A stretch of DNA of 64,000 nucleotides from Acidobacteriota bacterium (GCA_003225295.1 QHYZ01000063.1:1-64000), one strand, 5' to 3'. Shown: positions 51,781-62,034, counted from the stretch's first letter. A program made the numbers and translations. Notes: generated by a model not told the origin, from the sequence alone.

Positions 51781-52902
51781 GTGGAGGAAGTAAACCAGTT
51801 TCCGGCCGTCGAACGCCGCCGCAATCCTGCGGTGCCGTCCGAACAGCGGGAAAAGGGAGAGGTTGCCGTCTTCCAGGAGTTGGGGAAGGCGCTGACGTCC
51901 TCGCTGCAACTCGATCAAGTTCTCCGCACGATTATGGAGAAGATCGATGAATTTCTGCGCCCGGACAATTGGTCGCTGCTGCTGCTGGATGAGGCCAAGC
52001 AGGAACTGTACTTTGAGCTGGCGGTGGGGAAAGCCTCCCAGGCGCTGAAGGACGTACGGATCAAGATGGGGCAGGGAATTGCGGGCTGGGTGGCGAAGCA
52101 CGGGGAGACCGTGGTGGTCCCGGATACGACCAAGGACACGCGCTTTTTCTCGAAGGTCGACGAGAAGACCAAGACCGAGACGCAGTCGATCGTCGCGGTG
52201 CCGGTGAGGTTTCGCGACACTTGCCTGGGAGTGATCGAGCTCATCAATTGCATCGGTCCGGAGGGATTCGATCCGCGGGACCTGAAGCTGCTCGAGGCGC
52301 TTTCGGACTTTGCGGCCATTGCCCTGGAGAACGCCCGGCACGTGAAGAAAATTCACGAGCTGACCATCACCGACGACTGCACTTCGCTTTATAACGCGCG
52401 GCACATGGGCTTCATTCTGGAGACGGAGATCTACCGTTCGCAGCGCTACAACTACGAATTCTCGATCGTTTTCATCGACCTGGACCATTTCAAGCAAGTA
52501 AACGATACGCACGGGCACCTGGTGGGCTCCCGGCTGCTGGCGGAGATCGGAAATGCGCTGAAGGAGCATTGCCGCTTGATCGATTTCGCGTTCCGTTATG
52601 GCGGGGACGAGTTTGTAGTCCTACTGCCGCAGACATCGAAAGACAATGCGTTGAACGTGGCGCGACGTTTACATAAATTGGTGCGCGAGGCCATCTGGCT
52701 TGTGCCGGAAGGGTTGAACATCCGGCTGACGCCCAGCGTGGGCGTGGCGTCCTATCCCGTGGATTCGCGAACCAAGGAAGGATTGCTGCACCTCGCTGAT
52801 GAGGCCATGTACCTGGTGAAGAATACGAAGCGCGACAGCGTCGCCGCGGCGAATATGGGGATTTTGCCGAATCCTGTGGCGAGCGCCGAGTCGGCCGGTT
52901 AA
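51781..52902 (+). CDS. GAF-GGDEF diguanylate cyclase
   Basis: About 373 aa from GTG 51781 (GTG 51697 is a longer option without better signal). A GAF sensor domain (about residues 25-180: ALTSSLQLDQVLRTIMEKID, VPVRFRDTCLGVIELIN) precedes the GGDEF domain (about 200-350). The active site is YGGDEF, the nucleotide loop IFIDLDHFKQVNDTHGH is intact, and RLID gives an RxxD inhibitory site at the usual spacing. So it should make cyclic-di-GMP with product inhibition. PilZ proteins at 23.0 and 33.3 kb are candidate receivers. Confidence 0.92.
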   Translation: MEEVNQFPAVERRRNPAVPSEQREKGEVAVFQELGKALTSSLQLDQVLRTIMEKIDEFLRPDNWSLLLLDEAKQELYFELAVGKASQALKDVRIKMGQGIAGWVAKHGETVVVPDTTKDTRFFSKVDEKTKTETQSIVAVPVRFRDTCLGVIELINCIGPEGFDPRDLKLLEALSDFAAIALENARHVKKIHELTITDDCTSLYNARHMGFILETEIYRSQRYNYEFSIVFIDLDHFKQVNDTHGHLVGSRLLAEIGNALKEHCRLIDFAFRYGGDEFVVLLPQTSKDNALNVARRLHKLVREAIWLVPEGLNIRLTPSVGVASYPVDSRTKEGLLHLADEAMYLVKNTKRDSVAAANMGILPNPVASAESAG

Positions 52903-52971
52903 TGCACCGCTGTTTCTGAACGAACATTCCATCTTCTATACACTCCGCCGAAATTTTGTTTAACTGAAGAC

Positions 52972-55365
52972 ATGAAGCGAAGCGAAGCGGCGAAGTATGC
53001 GCGCTGGTCTGCGGTGGCGGCGTTGCTACTGGCAAGTCTGACGGTGGGCGTGTATCTGGACCGCCAATGGGTCGCTCATCGAGAAAAGCAAAAGGCGCCT
53101 CCGCCGGCTCCGCAAGGTGTGACGCGCAGCTCGAACGGGCTCACCTTTTCGAAGATGGAAGGAAACCAAAAGATCTTCACGGTGGAGGCTTCGAAGGCCA
53201 CAGATTTCAAGGGCAAGGAGGCCAGCTTGCTGGAAGAGGTAAAGATCACGATCTTCGGAAAGAAAGGAGAGCGGTACGACACCATTCATACCGAAAGCTG
53301 CCAGTACGAAAAAGAGGGGGGAAGCATGGCATGCAGCGGCGAAGTGCAGATCGACCTGGAGAGCAAGGCGGAAGCCGAGCGAGCCGCAGAAAATCGGGGG
53401 ATAACGGTACAGCAGAAAGTACACGTGGAGACCCGCGGCGTGGTCTTCAGCCACGCCAGTGGGATGGCGCGGACGGAGCAACCCGTGAAGTTCGTCTTTC
53501 CGAATGGGCATGGGGAAGCCGTAGGAGTCGAATATCACTCCGAAGAAGGGACGGTGCGGCTGCTGAGAGATGTGCAGTTTTCTCTGGCACCGCCGAGGAA
53601 TGACATCGCGGAGAAAAAAACGGCGCGTGCGAATGCGAAAGAACCTATTCGTGTGACCGGGAAGAGCCTCGATTTTGAGCGGGACTCCCGAGTAATGCGA
53701 TTGTACGGACCGGTGGAAGCGGATACCCACACAGCGCATTTGCGTGCGGGCAAGCTGACTCTCTCGCTAGACGCGGCGTATCGCGCGGAGAAACTGGTGG
53801 TTACGCCGGGGCCGGACGGGAAAAACCCGGAATTGGAATCTCGGGGAGCAGATGGTTCGACAAATCTGAGCGCAGTGACAATCACGGCACAGTTTTCCCC
53901 CGAGGGGTGGCTGACGATCATCGAGGGAGTGGGAGATGTGCGCGGTTCGCGGCGCACCGGAAAAGAGGTAGATGACTTCCGCGCGGAGCACGGCACGATG
54001 GAGCTGTGGCCGAAGGTAAACCAGCCGAGACAAATGAACTTAAAAGGTAGCGTGCAGCTGACCACGCAAGCAGACACGTCGGGTGAGGCCAGAATGCTCG
54101 AAACGCGCGAATTGCTTGTGGAATTCGCCGATGGAAAAAAAGGCCAGGGCAGCAAGCCCAAACGAGCGGAGACCCTAGGGACGGGGAGTATCGAATGGAC
54201 GGATGCACAGCGGCAAACGGGAACGCCGGGCCCTCCCGCGAGCAGCGAGGCTGCGCGCACAAAACTGCAGGCGGATAAACTCGAAATGGAATTCGGAGAG
54301 GAGGGCAAGGCGAGACAGCTGGTGGCGACCGGCAACGTATTGACGGAGCGGGCGGCGGCCGGCAAGCTCCTACAGACAGCAACCGCGCATAGCGGAGTGG
54401 CTCACCTGTTAGCGAGCGGCGGATGGTCGCAGATGGATCTGCAGGGAGAGGTAAGACTGAAGGAGGGCCAACGGAGTGTGCAAGCGGACCACGCGACGTT
54501 TGTCCGGGCCACGCAGACGGTTCTGCTAACGGGAAAGGCGCTGGCGCGCGACACAACCGCGGAGACGCAGGCGCCGCGGATCACCTTTGTCCAGGCTAGT
54601 GGAGAGATTCGTGCCGAGGGAGGTGTTCGGTCGACCGATTTTTCGACAGCAGGGAGCGGAGCGCAACTTGCCGCCGTTCCGGCGAACATTTCTGCGGACG
54701 CGATGCAGGCGAATTCGAAAACGGGACGAGCTTTGTACACGGGACATGCGCGTTTGTGGCAGGGCGATTCGGTGATGGAAGCGGATTCGATCGAGCTGCT
54801 GCGCGAGGAGCGGGTGATGAATGCCGTGGGAAATGTTCGCGCTGTTTTCCCCCAAGCCGCGGGGCCATGGCCGGCGCAAACCGTGGCCGTCGAACCCAGG
54901 CCGAAGAAGCCGAGGTTGTGGCATGTAACGGCGGGGACACTGACCTACCGCGACGCAGAGGGCCGCACGCATCTGGAGAAGAACGTAGTGGCGCAAGCGG
55001 CGGAGCAAAAGATGCGCGCCGCGGCGGTGGACTTATATTTTACGAGAGCCGAGAAGCCCAATTCGAACGTGGTCATTGGATCCGCTGCGGCAAATCCGGC
55101 GGCCGGAGCCCAACAGATCAGCCGGGCGGTGGGCACGGGCGGCGTAATTGTTGAGCAAGGGACGAGGAAAGCCACTGCCGAGCGCGGAGAATACAGCGCT
55201 GCGGACGGAAAATTCGTTATGAGCGGCGGAAATCCCACGATTTACGATGCCGTGGAAGGGACCACTACGGGTCGTCAATTGACCTTCTTTTTAGCGGATG
55301 ATACGATCATCGTCGACTCAGAAAATGGTCCGCGGACGTTGACGAGGCACCGAGTCGAGAAGTGA
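52972..55365 (+). CDS. LptC/LptA-like fusion, LPS export periplasmic protein
   Basis: 797 aa. An N-terminal membrane anchor (about residues 12-30, VAALLLASLTVGVYL) precedes an LptC-like domain (NGLTFSKMEGNQKIFTVEAS, DTIHTESCQYEKEGGSMACSG). Several LptA/OstA-type beta-jellyroll repeats follow along the rest of the protein (ITVQQKVHVETRG, VTGKSLDFERDSRVMRLYG, KLQADKLEMEFGEEG, LLREERVMNAVGNVRAVF). That is far longer than single LptC (about 190 aa) or LptA (about 185 aa). It probably forms the periplasmic bridge for lipopolysaccharide, and lptB follows after 32 bases. Confidence 0.85.
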   Translation: MKRSEAAKYARWSAVAALLLASLTVGVYLDRQWVAHREKQKAPPPAPQGVTRSSNGLTFSKMEGNQKIFTVEASKATDFKGKEASLLEEVKITIFGKKGERYDTIHTESCQYEKEGGSMACSGEVQIDLESKAEAERAAENRGITVQQKVHVETRGVVFSHASGMARTEQPVKFVFPNGHGEAVGVEYHSEEGTVRLLRDVQFSLAPPRNDIAEKKTARANAKEPIRVTGKSLDFERDSRVMRLYGPVEADTHTAHLRAGKLTLSLDAAYRAEKLVVTPGPDGKNPELESRGADGSTNLSAVTITAQFSPEGWLTIIEGVGDVRGSRRTGKEVDDFRAEHGTMELWPKVNQPRQMNLKGSVQLTTQADTSGEARMLETRELLVEFADGKKGQGSKPKRAETLGTGSIEWTDAQRQTGTPGPPASSEAARTKLQADKLEMEFGEEGKARQLVATGNVLTERAAAGKLLQTATAHSGVAHLLASGGWSQMDLQGEVRLKEGQRSVQADHATFVRATQTVLLTGKALARDTTAETQAPRITFVQASGEIRAEGGVRSTDFSTAGSGAQLAAVPANISADAMQANSKTGRALYTGHARLWQGDSVMEADSIELLREERVMNAVGNVRAVFPQAAGPWPAQTVAVEPRPKKPRLWHVTAGTLTYRDAEGRTHLEKNVVAQAAEQKMRAAAVDLYFTRAEKPNSNVVIGSAAANPAAGAQQISRAVGTGGVIVEQGTRKATAERGEYSAADGKFVMSGGNPTIYDAVEGTTTGRQLTFFLADDTIIVDSENGPRTLTRHRVEK

Positions 55366-55397
55366 CGCAACTCCGCCGCGGCCGCCCGTGAAGAGGT

Positions 55398-56123
55398 ATG
55401 CTGAAGCTCCAGGCCGTCGATTTGAGCAAGTCGTACCGTGGCCGTAAGGTCGTTGACGACGTTGAACTGGAGATCGGGCAGGGTGAAGTCGTCGGGCTGC
55501 TCGGCCCAAACGGGGCTGGCAAGACGACAACATTTTATATCCTGGTAGGTCTTGCGCGGCCCGACTCCGGCCGGGTACTCCTCAACGACGACGAAATCAC
55601 GGATCTTCCCATGTACCTCCGGGCCCGCAGTGGAATCAGTTACCTTCCTCAGGAACCCTCCGTTTTTCGCCAATTGACCAGTGAAGAGAATCTGCTCGCC
55701 GTGCTGGAAACGCTGCCGCTGACCCCGGAACAGCAGCGCGACAGGCTGGAGGAGCTCCTGGTGCAGATGGGACTCGAAACGGTGAGAACCAGCAAGGCTT
55801 ACACGCTTTCCGGCGGAGAGCGCCGGCGGCTGGAGATCGCGCGATCTCTTACCCTGCAACCTTCTTTTGTTCTTCTCGACGAACCTTTTTCGGGAATCGA
55901 CCCTCTAACAGTCAAGGATCTTCAGGAAACCATCCGGGATCTGGCCAAGTCGGGAATTGGCGTGCTGATTACCGATCATAACGTCCGGGAAACTCTCAGC
56001 GTGACGGATCGCGCGTACATCCTGAAAAGTGGGAAAATATTCCGGAAGGGCCGCCCGGACGAATTAAGCAACGATGCCGAAGTCCGGCGCGTTTATTTGG
56101 GCGATCATTTCCGCTTGAACTAG
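55398..56123 (+). CDS. lptB: LPS export ABC transporter ATPase LptB
   Basis: 241 aa. Walker A is [11 protein letters not shown], the signature is [15 protein letters not shown], Walker B is [13 protein letters not shown], and the switch His is in [10 protein letters not shown]. The last pattern and the length match LptB rather than other ATPases. It energises extraction of lipopolysaccharide by LptFG, which is not in this window. It sits directly after the LptC/A-like fusion and before rpoN, the order common in many Gram-negative bacteria. Confidence 0.93.
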   Translation: MLKLQAVDLSKSYRGRKVVDDVELEIGQGEVVGLLGPNGAGKTTTFYILVGLARPDSGRVLLNDDEITDLPMYLRARSGISYLPQEPSVFRQLTSEENLLAVLETLPLTPEQQRDRLEELLVQMGLETVRTSKAYTLSGGERRRLEIARSLTLQPSFVLLDEPFSGIDPLTVKDLQETIRDLAKSGIGVLITDHNVRETLSVTDRAYILKSGKIFRKGRPDELSNDAEVRRVYLGDHFRLN

Positions 56124-56151
56124 GGTTAGAAAAGGAAACACGGGACCATCC

Positions 56152-57594
56152 ATGGCCTGGCAGGGACTCAAACTCAACCTCCGAGTGGCGCAGAAGCAGA
56201 TTCTGACGCCCGGCCTCGTGCAGATGGTGAGCGTCCTCGCGCTGAACCGGTTGGAGCTGCGGGAAATGATCAACCAGGAGATGATCGCTAACCCGGTCCT
56301 GGAAGAGCAGAGCGAAGAACCCACGCAAACTGACAACTACAGCGACGAAACCTTCCTGAAAGCGGAAACAGAAAAAGTTCCCGAAAAACCCGAGGCCAAT
56401 CCCTTTGATGAGTTTGACGTGGGAACCTTCTTCAACCAGTACCTGGATACCGGTGGGGACGGCGGGCAATCGCAAGAGCGCGAAGTTTCCGAGCGGCCCT
56501 CCTTTGAAAAGTTCCTCTCTTCACCGAGCGGGTTGACCGACCATCTCCAGTGGCAATTGAGCGTCACCATCTGTTCGGACGCGGTAAAAGAGATCGCCGA
56601 CAGCATCATCGGCAATCTGGACGAGAACGGCTATCTGACGGCTTCCACCGAAGAGCTGACACAGAACGGAAAGTATTCGCAGGATGACCTGGATGACGCG
56701 CTGGCCGTGGTACAGGACTTCGACCCGATCGGAGTGGGCGCGCGGGACCTGCGTGAATGCCTGCTGCGGCAGTTGAAAGCCTTTGATCCCCAAAACACGT
56801 TGGCCCAGCAGATCGTTTCCGAGCATCTGAAGCAAGTGCAATCGAACCAGTTGAAAGAGATCGCGCGGGCCTTGAACCGGCCGCTGGAAGTCCTGAAGCG
56901 CGCTCTGGAGGTAATCAAGAAGCTCGATCCCCGGCCCGGGCTGCGTTACAACAAGACGGAGCCGCGCCTCGTTGAGCCGGACGTCTACTTCCGCAAAGTG
57001 GATGATCAGTGGCAGGCGTTCTTGAATGAAGACGACATGCCTCAACTCCGGCTGAGCCCCACGTACCGGAGGCTACTGGTCAAAGATGCCGCGGACCGCG
57101 ACGTGCGCAACTACGTAAAGGAACGGTTTACGGCCGCGGTCCAGTTGATGAAGAACATCGAACAGCGAAAACACACCATCCTGCGGGTGTGCCAGTCGAT
57201 CATCGCGCGCCAGGGCGAATTCCTCGATCACGGGCAGGATGCGCTGAAGCCCATGATGATCAAGGAAGTGGCCGAAGAGGTCGGGGTGCACCCCTCGACG
57301 GTGAGCCGCGCAGTGGCCAGCAAGTATGCGCACACGTCACAAGGTGTGCTGGAGCTGCGGTCGTTCTTCAGCGAGTCCGTAAATGGGCCGGAGGGCGGCG
57401 GGATGTCGCTGCTGACGCTTAAGCGGCTGGTTAAGAAAATGATTGAAGAGGAGGATTCCGCGAAGCCGCTGACCGATGAGCAGATTGCCAAGAAGCTGGA
57501 TGATGCGGGCATTCACGTCACCAGGCGGACGGTCGCGAAGTACCGCGAGGACATGAGAATTCCCAGCACTCACCAACGTCGGGAAAAGAGCTGA
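56152..57594 (+). CDS. rpoN: RNA polymerase sigma-54 factor RpoN
   Basis: 480 aa. Region I is Gln/Leu-rich (LNLRVAQKQILTPGLVQMV), region II is acidic, the core-binding domain contains YLTASTEEL and PIGVGARDLRECLLRQL, and the HTH precedes the RpoN box, seen as VTRRTVAKYREDM near the C-terminus. Sigma-54 needs enhancer-binding activators; none is encoded here. The gene lies between lptB and rapZ. Confidence 0.95.
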   Translation: MAWQGLKLNLRVAQKQILTPGLVQMVSVLALNRLELREMINQEMIANPVLEEQSEEPTQTDNYSDETFLKAETEKVPEKPEANPFDEFDVGTFFNQYLDTGGDGGQSQEREVSERPSFEKFLSSPSGLTDHLQWQLSVTICSDAVKEIADSIIGNLDENGYLTASTEELTQNGKYSQDDLDDALAVVQDFDPIGVGARDLRECLLRQLKAFDPQNTLAQQIVSEHLKQVQSNQLKEIARALNRPLEVLKRALEVIKKLDPRPGLRYNKTEPRLVEPDVYFRKVDDQWQAFLNEDDMPQLRLSPTYRRLLVKDAADRDVRNYVKERFTAAVQLMKNIEQRKHTILRVCQSIIARQGEFLDHGQDALKPMMIKEVAEEVGVHPSTVSRAVASKYAHTSQGVLELRSFFSESVNGPEGGGMSLLTLKRLVKKMIEEEDSAKPLTDEQIAKKLDDAGIHVTRRTVAKYREDMRIPSTHQRREKS

Positions 57595-57606
57595 GCGGCA
57601 TCACCA

Positions 57607-58482
57607 GTGAAGCCGCAGACGCTCTACGACGCCCGGCAACTCGTCATCCTTACCGGACTTTCCGGTTCCGGCAAAAGTACCGTGTTACACGCTTTCGAGG
57701 ATATGGGCTTCTACTGCGTGGACAATCTTCCCGTGGAGCTCATCCCGATCTTTGCGGAATTGCACGCGGCGGGTGAAGGAGACTTTGCGCGAGCGGCTCT
57801 GCTGGTAGACGCGCGCGAGGGCATGCAACTGGAAAAATTGCCGCCCCTTCTGAAACACCTGAAAAAAGATCATCCCATCACGCTTGTTTTCATCGAAGCC
57901 AACGAGGATGCCCTCCTGCGGCGATACAGCGAGACCCGCCGCCCGCATCCTCTGGGAAAGAATTTTTCCGTACGGGAAAGCTTGTCGCAGGAACGTGCGC
58001 TGATGGCGCCAATCCGCAAGCTCGCGGACGTGGTCATTGAAACGACGCAATTCAACGTGCATGAATTGCGCAGCTTCGTCACCGCGAGATTCAAGAATCC
58101 GGACAAACGGCCGATGCTGGTTTCGGTCGTGAGTTTTGGATACCGCTTCGGTGTGCCGTCGGATGCGGACCTGGTTCTCGACGTGCGATTTCTGCCCAAT
58201 CCACATTTCGTGCCGCGGTTGCGGCCCTTCACGGGCAAACACCTAAAAGTGCAGAGGTATATCCGGTCGTTTCCGCAGACTGGGGAATTCCTGCGTCGCA
58301 TCGAAGGCTTGCTGACCTATTTAATTCCGCATTACATCCGCGAGGGAAAAAGTTATCTGACCATCGCGTTTGGATGCACCGGCGGGAAACACCGCTCGGT
58401 AATGCTCGCGGAGTCGGTGAAGAAGTTGCTGGCGAAGCGTGGATTTTCCGCCAAAGTCGTGCACCGCGATATCGATAAGTAA
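57607..58482 (+). CDS. rapZ: RNase adapter RapZ (UPF0042 nucleotide-binding protein)
   Basis: 291 aa from GTG 57607. A P-loop GLSGSGKST lies at about residues 16-24, followed by ALEDMGFYCVDNLP-like sequence (here AFEDMGFYCVDNLPVEL) and the C-terminal domain with GCTGGKHRSVMLAE. In enterobacteria it guides RNase E to GlmZ; in others it binds nucleotides and cell-envelope precursors. Position right after rpoN is the classical arrangement, but the usual intervening hpf gene is not present. Confidence 0.94.
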   Translation: MKPQTLYDARQLVILTGLSGSGKSTVLHAFEDMGFYCVDNLPVELIPIFAELHAAGEGDFARAALLVDAREGMQLEKLPPLLKHLKKDHPITLVFIEANEDALLRRYSETRRPHPLGKNFSVRESLSQERALMAPIRKLADVVIETTQFNVHELRSFVTARFKNPDKRPMLVSVVSFGYRFGVPSDADLVLDVRFLPNPHFVPRLRPFTGKHLKVQRYIRSFPQTGEFLRRIEGLLTYLIPHYIREGKSYLTIAFGCTGGKHRSVMLAESVKKLLAKRGFSAKVVHRDIDK

Positions 58483-58588
58483 GCGAACCAGTACGCCGCA
58501 CCATCTCGTGTTCGACCCGCGGTGGAAACTTGACAGGCCGCTATGCGGCGCATAGCGTAGCAAGTGGGTGAGTCAGGGAGCCTCGAGC

Positions 58589-60463
58589 GTGGCCTCGTTG
58601 TTATCACCGCAATGGAAGCGATTGCTGAGTTACGTGCGGCCGTATTCCTTTCGGCTGGCGGTGGGCGTGGTGTTGGTGGCCATCACCGCGCTGGCGGACG
58701 GTATTGTGGCGCTGATGCTCCGGCCGGGATTTGATTACGTCCTTAACCCCACCGTTGTCGGTTCGACCCTGCCACTGGTGACCTTTCCCAACGGTTATAC
58801 CATCTATCTCAACCGATTTTTTCCGCGCAGTATCCACCATGTGTGGACGATTTTTGCGCTGACGGTGGTCTTTCTTTACGTCGCCAAAGGCATCGCGGAG
58901 TATGTGGGTGTCACCCAGATCCAGTACGTGGGGCAAGCTGCGGTGACCAGGCTGCGGAATCAGGTGTACGCCAAGATCATTCGCCAGCCGATTGGATTTT
59001 TTCAGAGCAATCCGACGGGGCGCTTGCTTTCCACCACCATCAACGACGTGGAGCGGACGCGCATCGCGCTCTCGGAATACCTGGCCGACCTGTTCCAAAA
59101 AGGGTTCACACTGATGGTATTTCTGGTGGTCATCGTGGTGCTGAACTGGAAGATGGCGCTGGGATCGGCCATTTTGGTGCCTCTGGTCATCGTGCCGGTG
59201 GGAAAACTGGGAAAGAAGATTCGCCGCTCTTCGGAAAACAGCCAGACCAGGCTTGGGGACCTCAGCCAGATCCTGCAGGAGACGGTCAGCGGAAATCGCG
59301 TTGTGAAGGCCTTCGGAATGGAGGATTTTGAAATCGCCAAATTCAAACATACGGCCGAACGGCTGCTGCGTGAAAATATGCGCTGGGTGCGAGCAGCGGT
59401 GGCTACCGGTCCGACGATGGATTTGCTGGGGGCCCTGGTCATCCCGCTGCTCATTTTGTATGCTCGTGATCAGATCAAGCACGGTCTGATGACCCCAGGA
59501 ATTTTTATTGCGTTTCTTTTTGCCATGTTTAATGCCTACATGCCGCTGAAGCGCATCGGCCAGGTATATCAGCAATTTCAGCTCGCGCAGGGTGCCAGCA
59601 TGCAGGTGTTTGCCTATCTCGACCGGGCAGAAGAGCAGAGCGAGCAGCCGGGCGCGAAATCGCTGGCGCCATTCTCGCGGGAAATCGTTTTTGAGAACGT
59701 GGGTTTTGCGTATGACGCCGATTCGACTCAGGTGCTCGAGCGGATTTATTTCCGTGCACGCTGCGGAGAAGTGATTGCGCTCGTGGGCTCGAGCGGGGCT
59801 GGAAAAACGACGTTGGTGAATCTGCTGCCGCGATTTTATGAGCCCACGTCAGGCGCAATTCGCGTCGATGGCGTCGACGTTCGCGCTGTGACGATCAAGT
59901 CGCTTCGCGAGCAGATCGCCATGGTGACGCAGGAGAATATCTTGTTTCACGACACCGTCTGGAACAATATCTGCTATGGGTTGACAGATATCCGCGCGGA
60001 AAGAGTCACCGCTGCAGCGCAGGCCGCGCTGGCGCACGATTTCATCATGGAGCTCCCACAAAAGTACGACACACTGATTGGCGAGCGGGGAACGCGCTTG
60101 AGCGGGGGACAGAGACAGCGCATCGCCATCGCGCGTGCGATCCTGAAAGATTCGCCGATTCTGATCTTGGACGAGGCCACCTCGGAGCTGGACGCGGAGT
60201 CCGAAATGTTCGTGCAGAAGGCGCTCACCAACCTGATGGTTGGGCGAACCACGTTTGTAATCGCGCATCGCCTCTCGACAATTCGCCGCGCGGACAAGAT
60301 TCTCGTCTTGGAAGACGGGCAAATTCGCGAAAGCGGAACGCACACGGAATTGATGGCCCGGGGCGGAACGTATGCCCGGCTTCACGATCTGCAGTTTGCG
60401 GACGACGCCATGCTGGCGCCGGCCGCACCGGGAAAGCTGAATGTTCGATCGGATTCCTTATGA
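58589..60463 (+). CDS. MsbA-like ABC exporter (fused permease-ATPase)
   Basis: About 624 aa from GTG 58589 with AGGGAG upstream (GTG 58568 is a longer option). Six transmembrane helices in the first 330 residues are followed by the ATPase half: Walker A GSSGAGKTT, signature LSGGQRQRIAIARAI, Walker B ILILDEATSELD. The N-terminal half with VTRLRNQVYAKIIRQPIGFF is typical of lipid A flippase-type exporters. Its location after lptB-rpoN-rapZ in an LPS-export operon favours MsbA function, but the substrate is inferred. Confidence 0.88.
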   Translation: MASLLSPQWKRLLSYVRPYSFRLAVGVVLVAITALADGIVALMLRPGFDYVLNPTVVGSTLPLVTFPNGYTIYLNRFFPRSIHHVWTIFALTVVFLYVAKGIAEYVGVTQIQYVGQAAVTRLRNQVYAKIIRQPIGFFQSNPTGRLLSTTINDVERTRIALSEYLADLFQKGFTLMVFLVVIVVLNWKMALGSAILVPLVIVPVGKLGKKIRRSSENSQTRLGDLSQILQETVSGNRVVKAFGMEDFEIAKFKHTAERLLRENMRWVRAAVATGPTMDLLGALVIPLLILYARDQIKHGLMTPGIFIAFLFAMFNAYMPLKRIGQVYQQFQLAQGASMQVFAYLDRAEEQSEQPGAKSLAPFSREIVFENVGFAYDADSTQVLERIYFRARCGEVIALVGSSGAGKTTLVNLLPRFYEPTSGAIRVDGVDVRAVTIKSLREQIAMVTQENILFHDTVWNNICYGLTDIRAERVTAAAQAALAHDFIMELPQKYDTLIGERGTRLSGGQRQRIAIARAILKDSPILILDEATSELDAESEMFVQKALTNLMVGRTTFVIAHRLSTIRRADKILVLEDGQIRESGTHTELMARGGTYARLHDLQFADDAMLAPAAPGKLNVRSDSL

Positions 60464-61398
60464 GCCAAACGACTCCAGTACCAACAAAAAAATTTGAATG
60501 TTTCTCGATGACCGGCTACGCACAAGCGCGAGCCCAGCAGGATGGCTGGGCCGTGCGCGTCAGCGTCAAGAGCGTCAACCACAGGTTCCTGGATCTCAAG
60601 CTGCGGATGCCGGAGGGATTTGATCTGTACGAGCTGCGGTTGCGGCAGATCGTGCGCGAAAAGATTCACCGCGGACACGTGGAAGTGACCGTGGGCGTAG
60701 AACCTGGGAACGCGGCGCCGGTACAGGTAAATAGGGATTTGGTGCAATCGTATCTGAAAGCGGCGGAAGCGCTGCGGCAGGAAACGAGAGCGGCAACGGA
60801 TATGGACGTTGTCGCCCTGTTGCGACTGCCCGGAGTGATCACTGGTGTCACCGCCACCGTGCCGGAGCGGGAAGAAGAGCAAGAGCGGCTTGGACGATTG
60901 TTGGACGGCGGGTTGCGGGACGCGCTGGCAAAGCTGGATGATATGCGGAGGGCGGAAGGGCGTCATCTGGTGGAGGAGTTGCGCAATCGCCTGGCGCGGA
61001 TCGGCGGTCATGTTGAGCAGGTGCGCGGACTCGCCACGACGCTGCGGCCGGCGTTCTCACGTCGCCTCGATGCCAAACTGAAGGAATTGCTGGGCGGGAC
61101 GGGCATCGATCCGGCGCGGCTTGCGCAGGAAGCGGCGCTGCTTGCCGAACGCAGCGATATCAGTGAAGAATTGGACCGGCTGAGGAGCCACTTGCAGCAG
61201 TTCGGGAAATTGCTTGACGGCGCGGGCGAGATGGGCAAGAAGCTGGATTTTCTCTTGCAGGAAATGCATCGCGAGGCGAATACCATGCTGTCAAAAACGC
61301 CCGGCGTGGAAAGCGAAGCGTTGGCCATCACGAGCTTGGCGCTGGAGATCAAGGCGGAGATCGAGAAACTGCGGGAGCAGGTGCAAAACATCGAATGA
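60460..61398 (+). CDS. yicC: YicC/YloC family endoribonuclease
   Basis: 312 aa, start overlapping the previous stop (ATGA). MTGYAQARAQQDGW at the beginning, VNHRFLDLKLRMPE and the DUF1732 end EMHREANTMLSKT...EIKAEIEKLREQVQNIE mark the YicC family. These proteins act as endoribonucleases that influence small RNAs, including in the RapZ/GlmZ sphere in enterobacteria. Its stop overlaps the start of gmk by four bases. Confidence 0.93.
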   Translation: MSQTTPVPTKKFECFSMTGYAQARAQQDGWAVRVSVKSVNHRFLDLKLRMPEGFDLYELRLRQIVREKIHRGHVEVTVGVEPGNAAPVQVNRDLVQSYLKAAEALRQETRAATDMDVVALLRLPGVITGVTATVPEREEEQERLGRLLDGGLRDALAKLDDMRRAEGRHLVEELRNRLARIGGHVEQVRGLATTLRPAFSRRLDAKLKELLGGTGIDPARLAQEAALLAERSDISEELDRLRSHLQQFGKLLDGAGEMGKKLDFLLQEMHREANTMLSKTPGVESEALAITSLALEIKAEIEKLREQVQNIE

Positions 61399-62033
61399 GC
61401 ACGGGGACAGAGATTGCGCCGCTGGTGTTGATCGTGTCCGGACCGTCGGGATCAGGAAAATCGACTTTGGTGCAGCGAATCCTGGAACTGCCCGGCACCA
61501 TGCCATCGATCTCATGTACTACACGGGCGCGCCGCGCGACCGAGGCCAGCGGGAAGTGCTATGATTTTGTGACGGAAGAGGAATTCGACGCCATGGTCGC
61601 GCGCGGAGAATTTCTGGAGTATGCGCGAGTCTTCGGAAAATATTCTTACGGCACGCCGAGGAAGTGGCTGGAAGTATCGCGGAAAAAGGGAGTCGATTTG
61701 GTGCTGGAGATCGATGTTCAAGGCGCGGCGCAGGTGAAACAACAGCTCCCAGATTCGGTGGCGATTTTCATCTTGCCGCCGTCGCGCGAGGAACTGGAGC
61801 ACAGGCTGCGCGACCGTGGACAGGATTCAAGCGAAGAGATCGCGCGACGACTGGCGCAGGCGCGCGACGAAATTGCGCAGTTGGGCAAGTATTACGATTT
61901 TTGCGTGATGAATGAGGACGTGGAACGCGCGGGACGCGAAGCGCAGGCGATCATTACCGCTTTGCGCTGCACCAGCGCACGGCGAAGGGCCCGGGTGGAA
62001 AAACTTCTGGCATCGTTTGGGGGGAAAGACTGA
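61395..62033 (+). CDS. gmk: guanylate kinase
   Basis: 212 aa. The P-loop is SGPSGSGKST, the GMP-binding part is TRARRATEASGKCYDF and EYARVFGKYSYGTP, and the lid Arg region lies around IARRLAQARDEIA. It phosphorylates GMP to GDP. It overlaps yicC by four bases and is followed by rpoZ two bases after its stop, a highly conserved gene order. Confidence 0.95.
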   Translation: MSTGTEIAPLVLIVSGPSGSGKSTLVQRILELPGTMPSISCTTRARRATEASGKCYDFVTEEEFDAMVARGEFLEYARVFGKYSYGTPRKWLEVSRKKGVDLVLEIDVQGAAQVKQQLPDSVAIFILPPSREELEHRLRDRGQDSSEEIARRLAQARDEIAQLGKYYDFCVMNEDVERAGREAQAIITALRCTSARRRARVEKLLASFGGKD

Positions 62034-62034
62034 A

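Noticed and set aside
51187-52569. 460-residue minus-strand open frame
   Set aside because: Antisense to the VOC and GGDEF genes, with no motif of its own.
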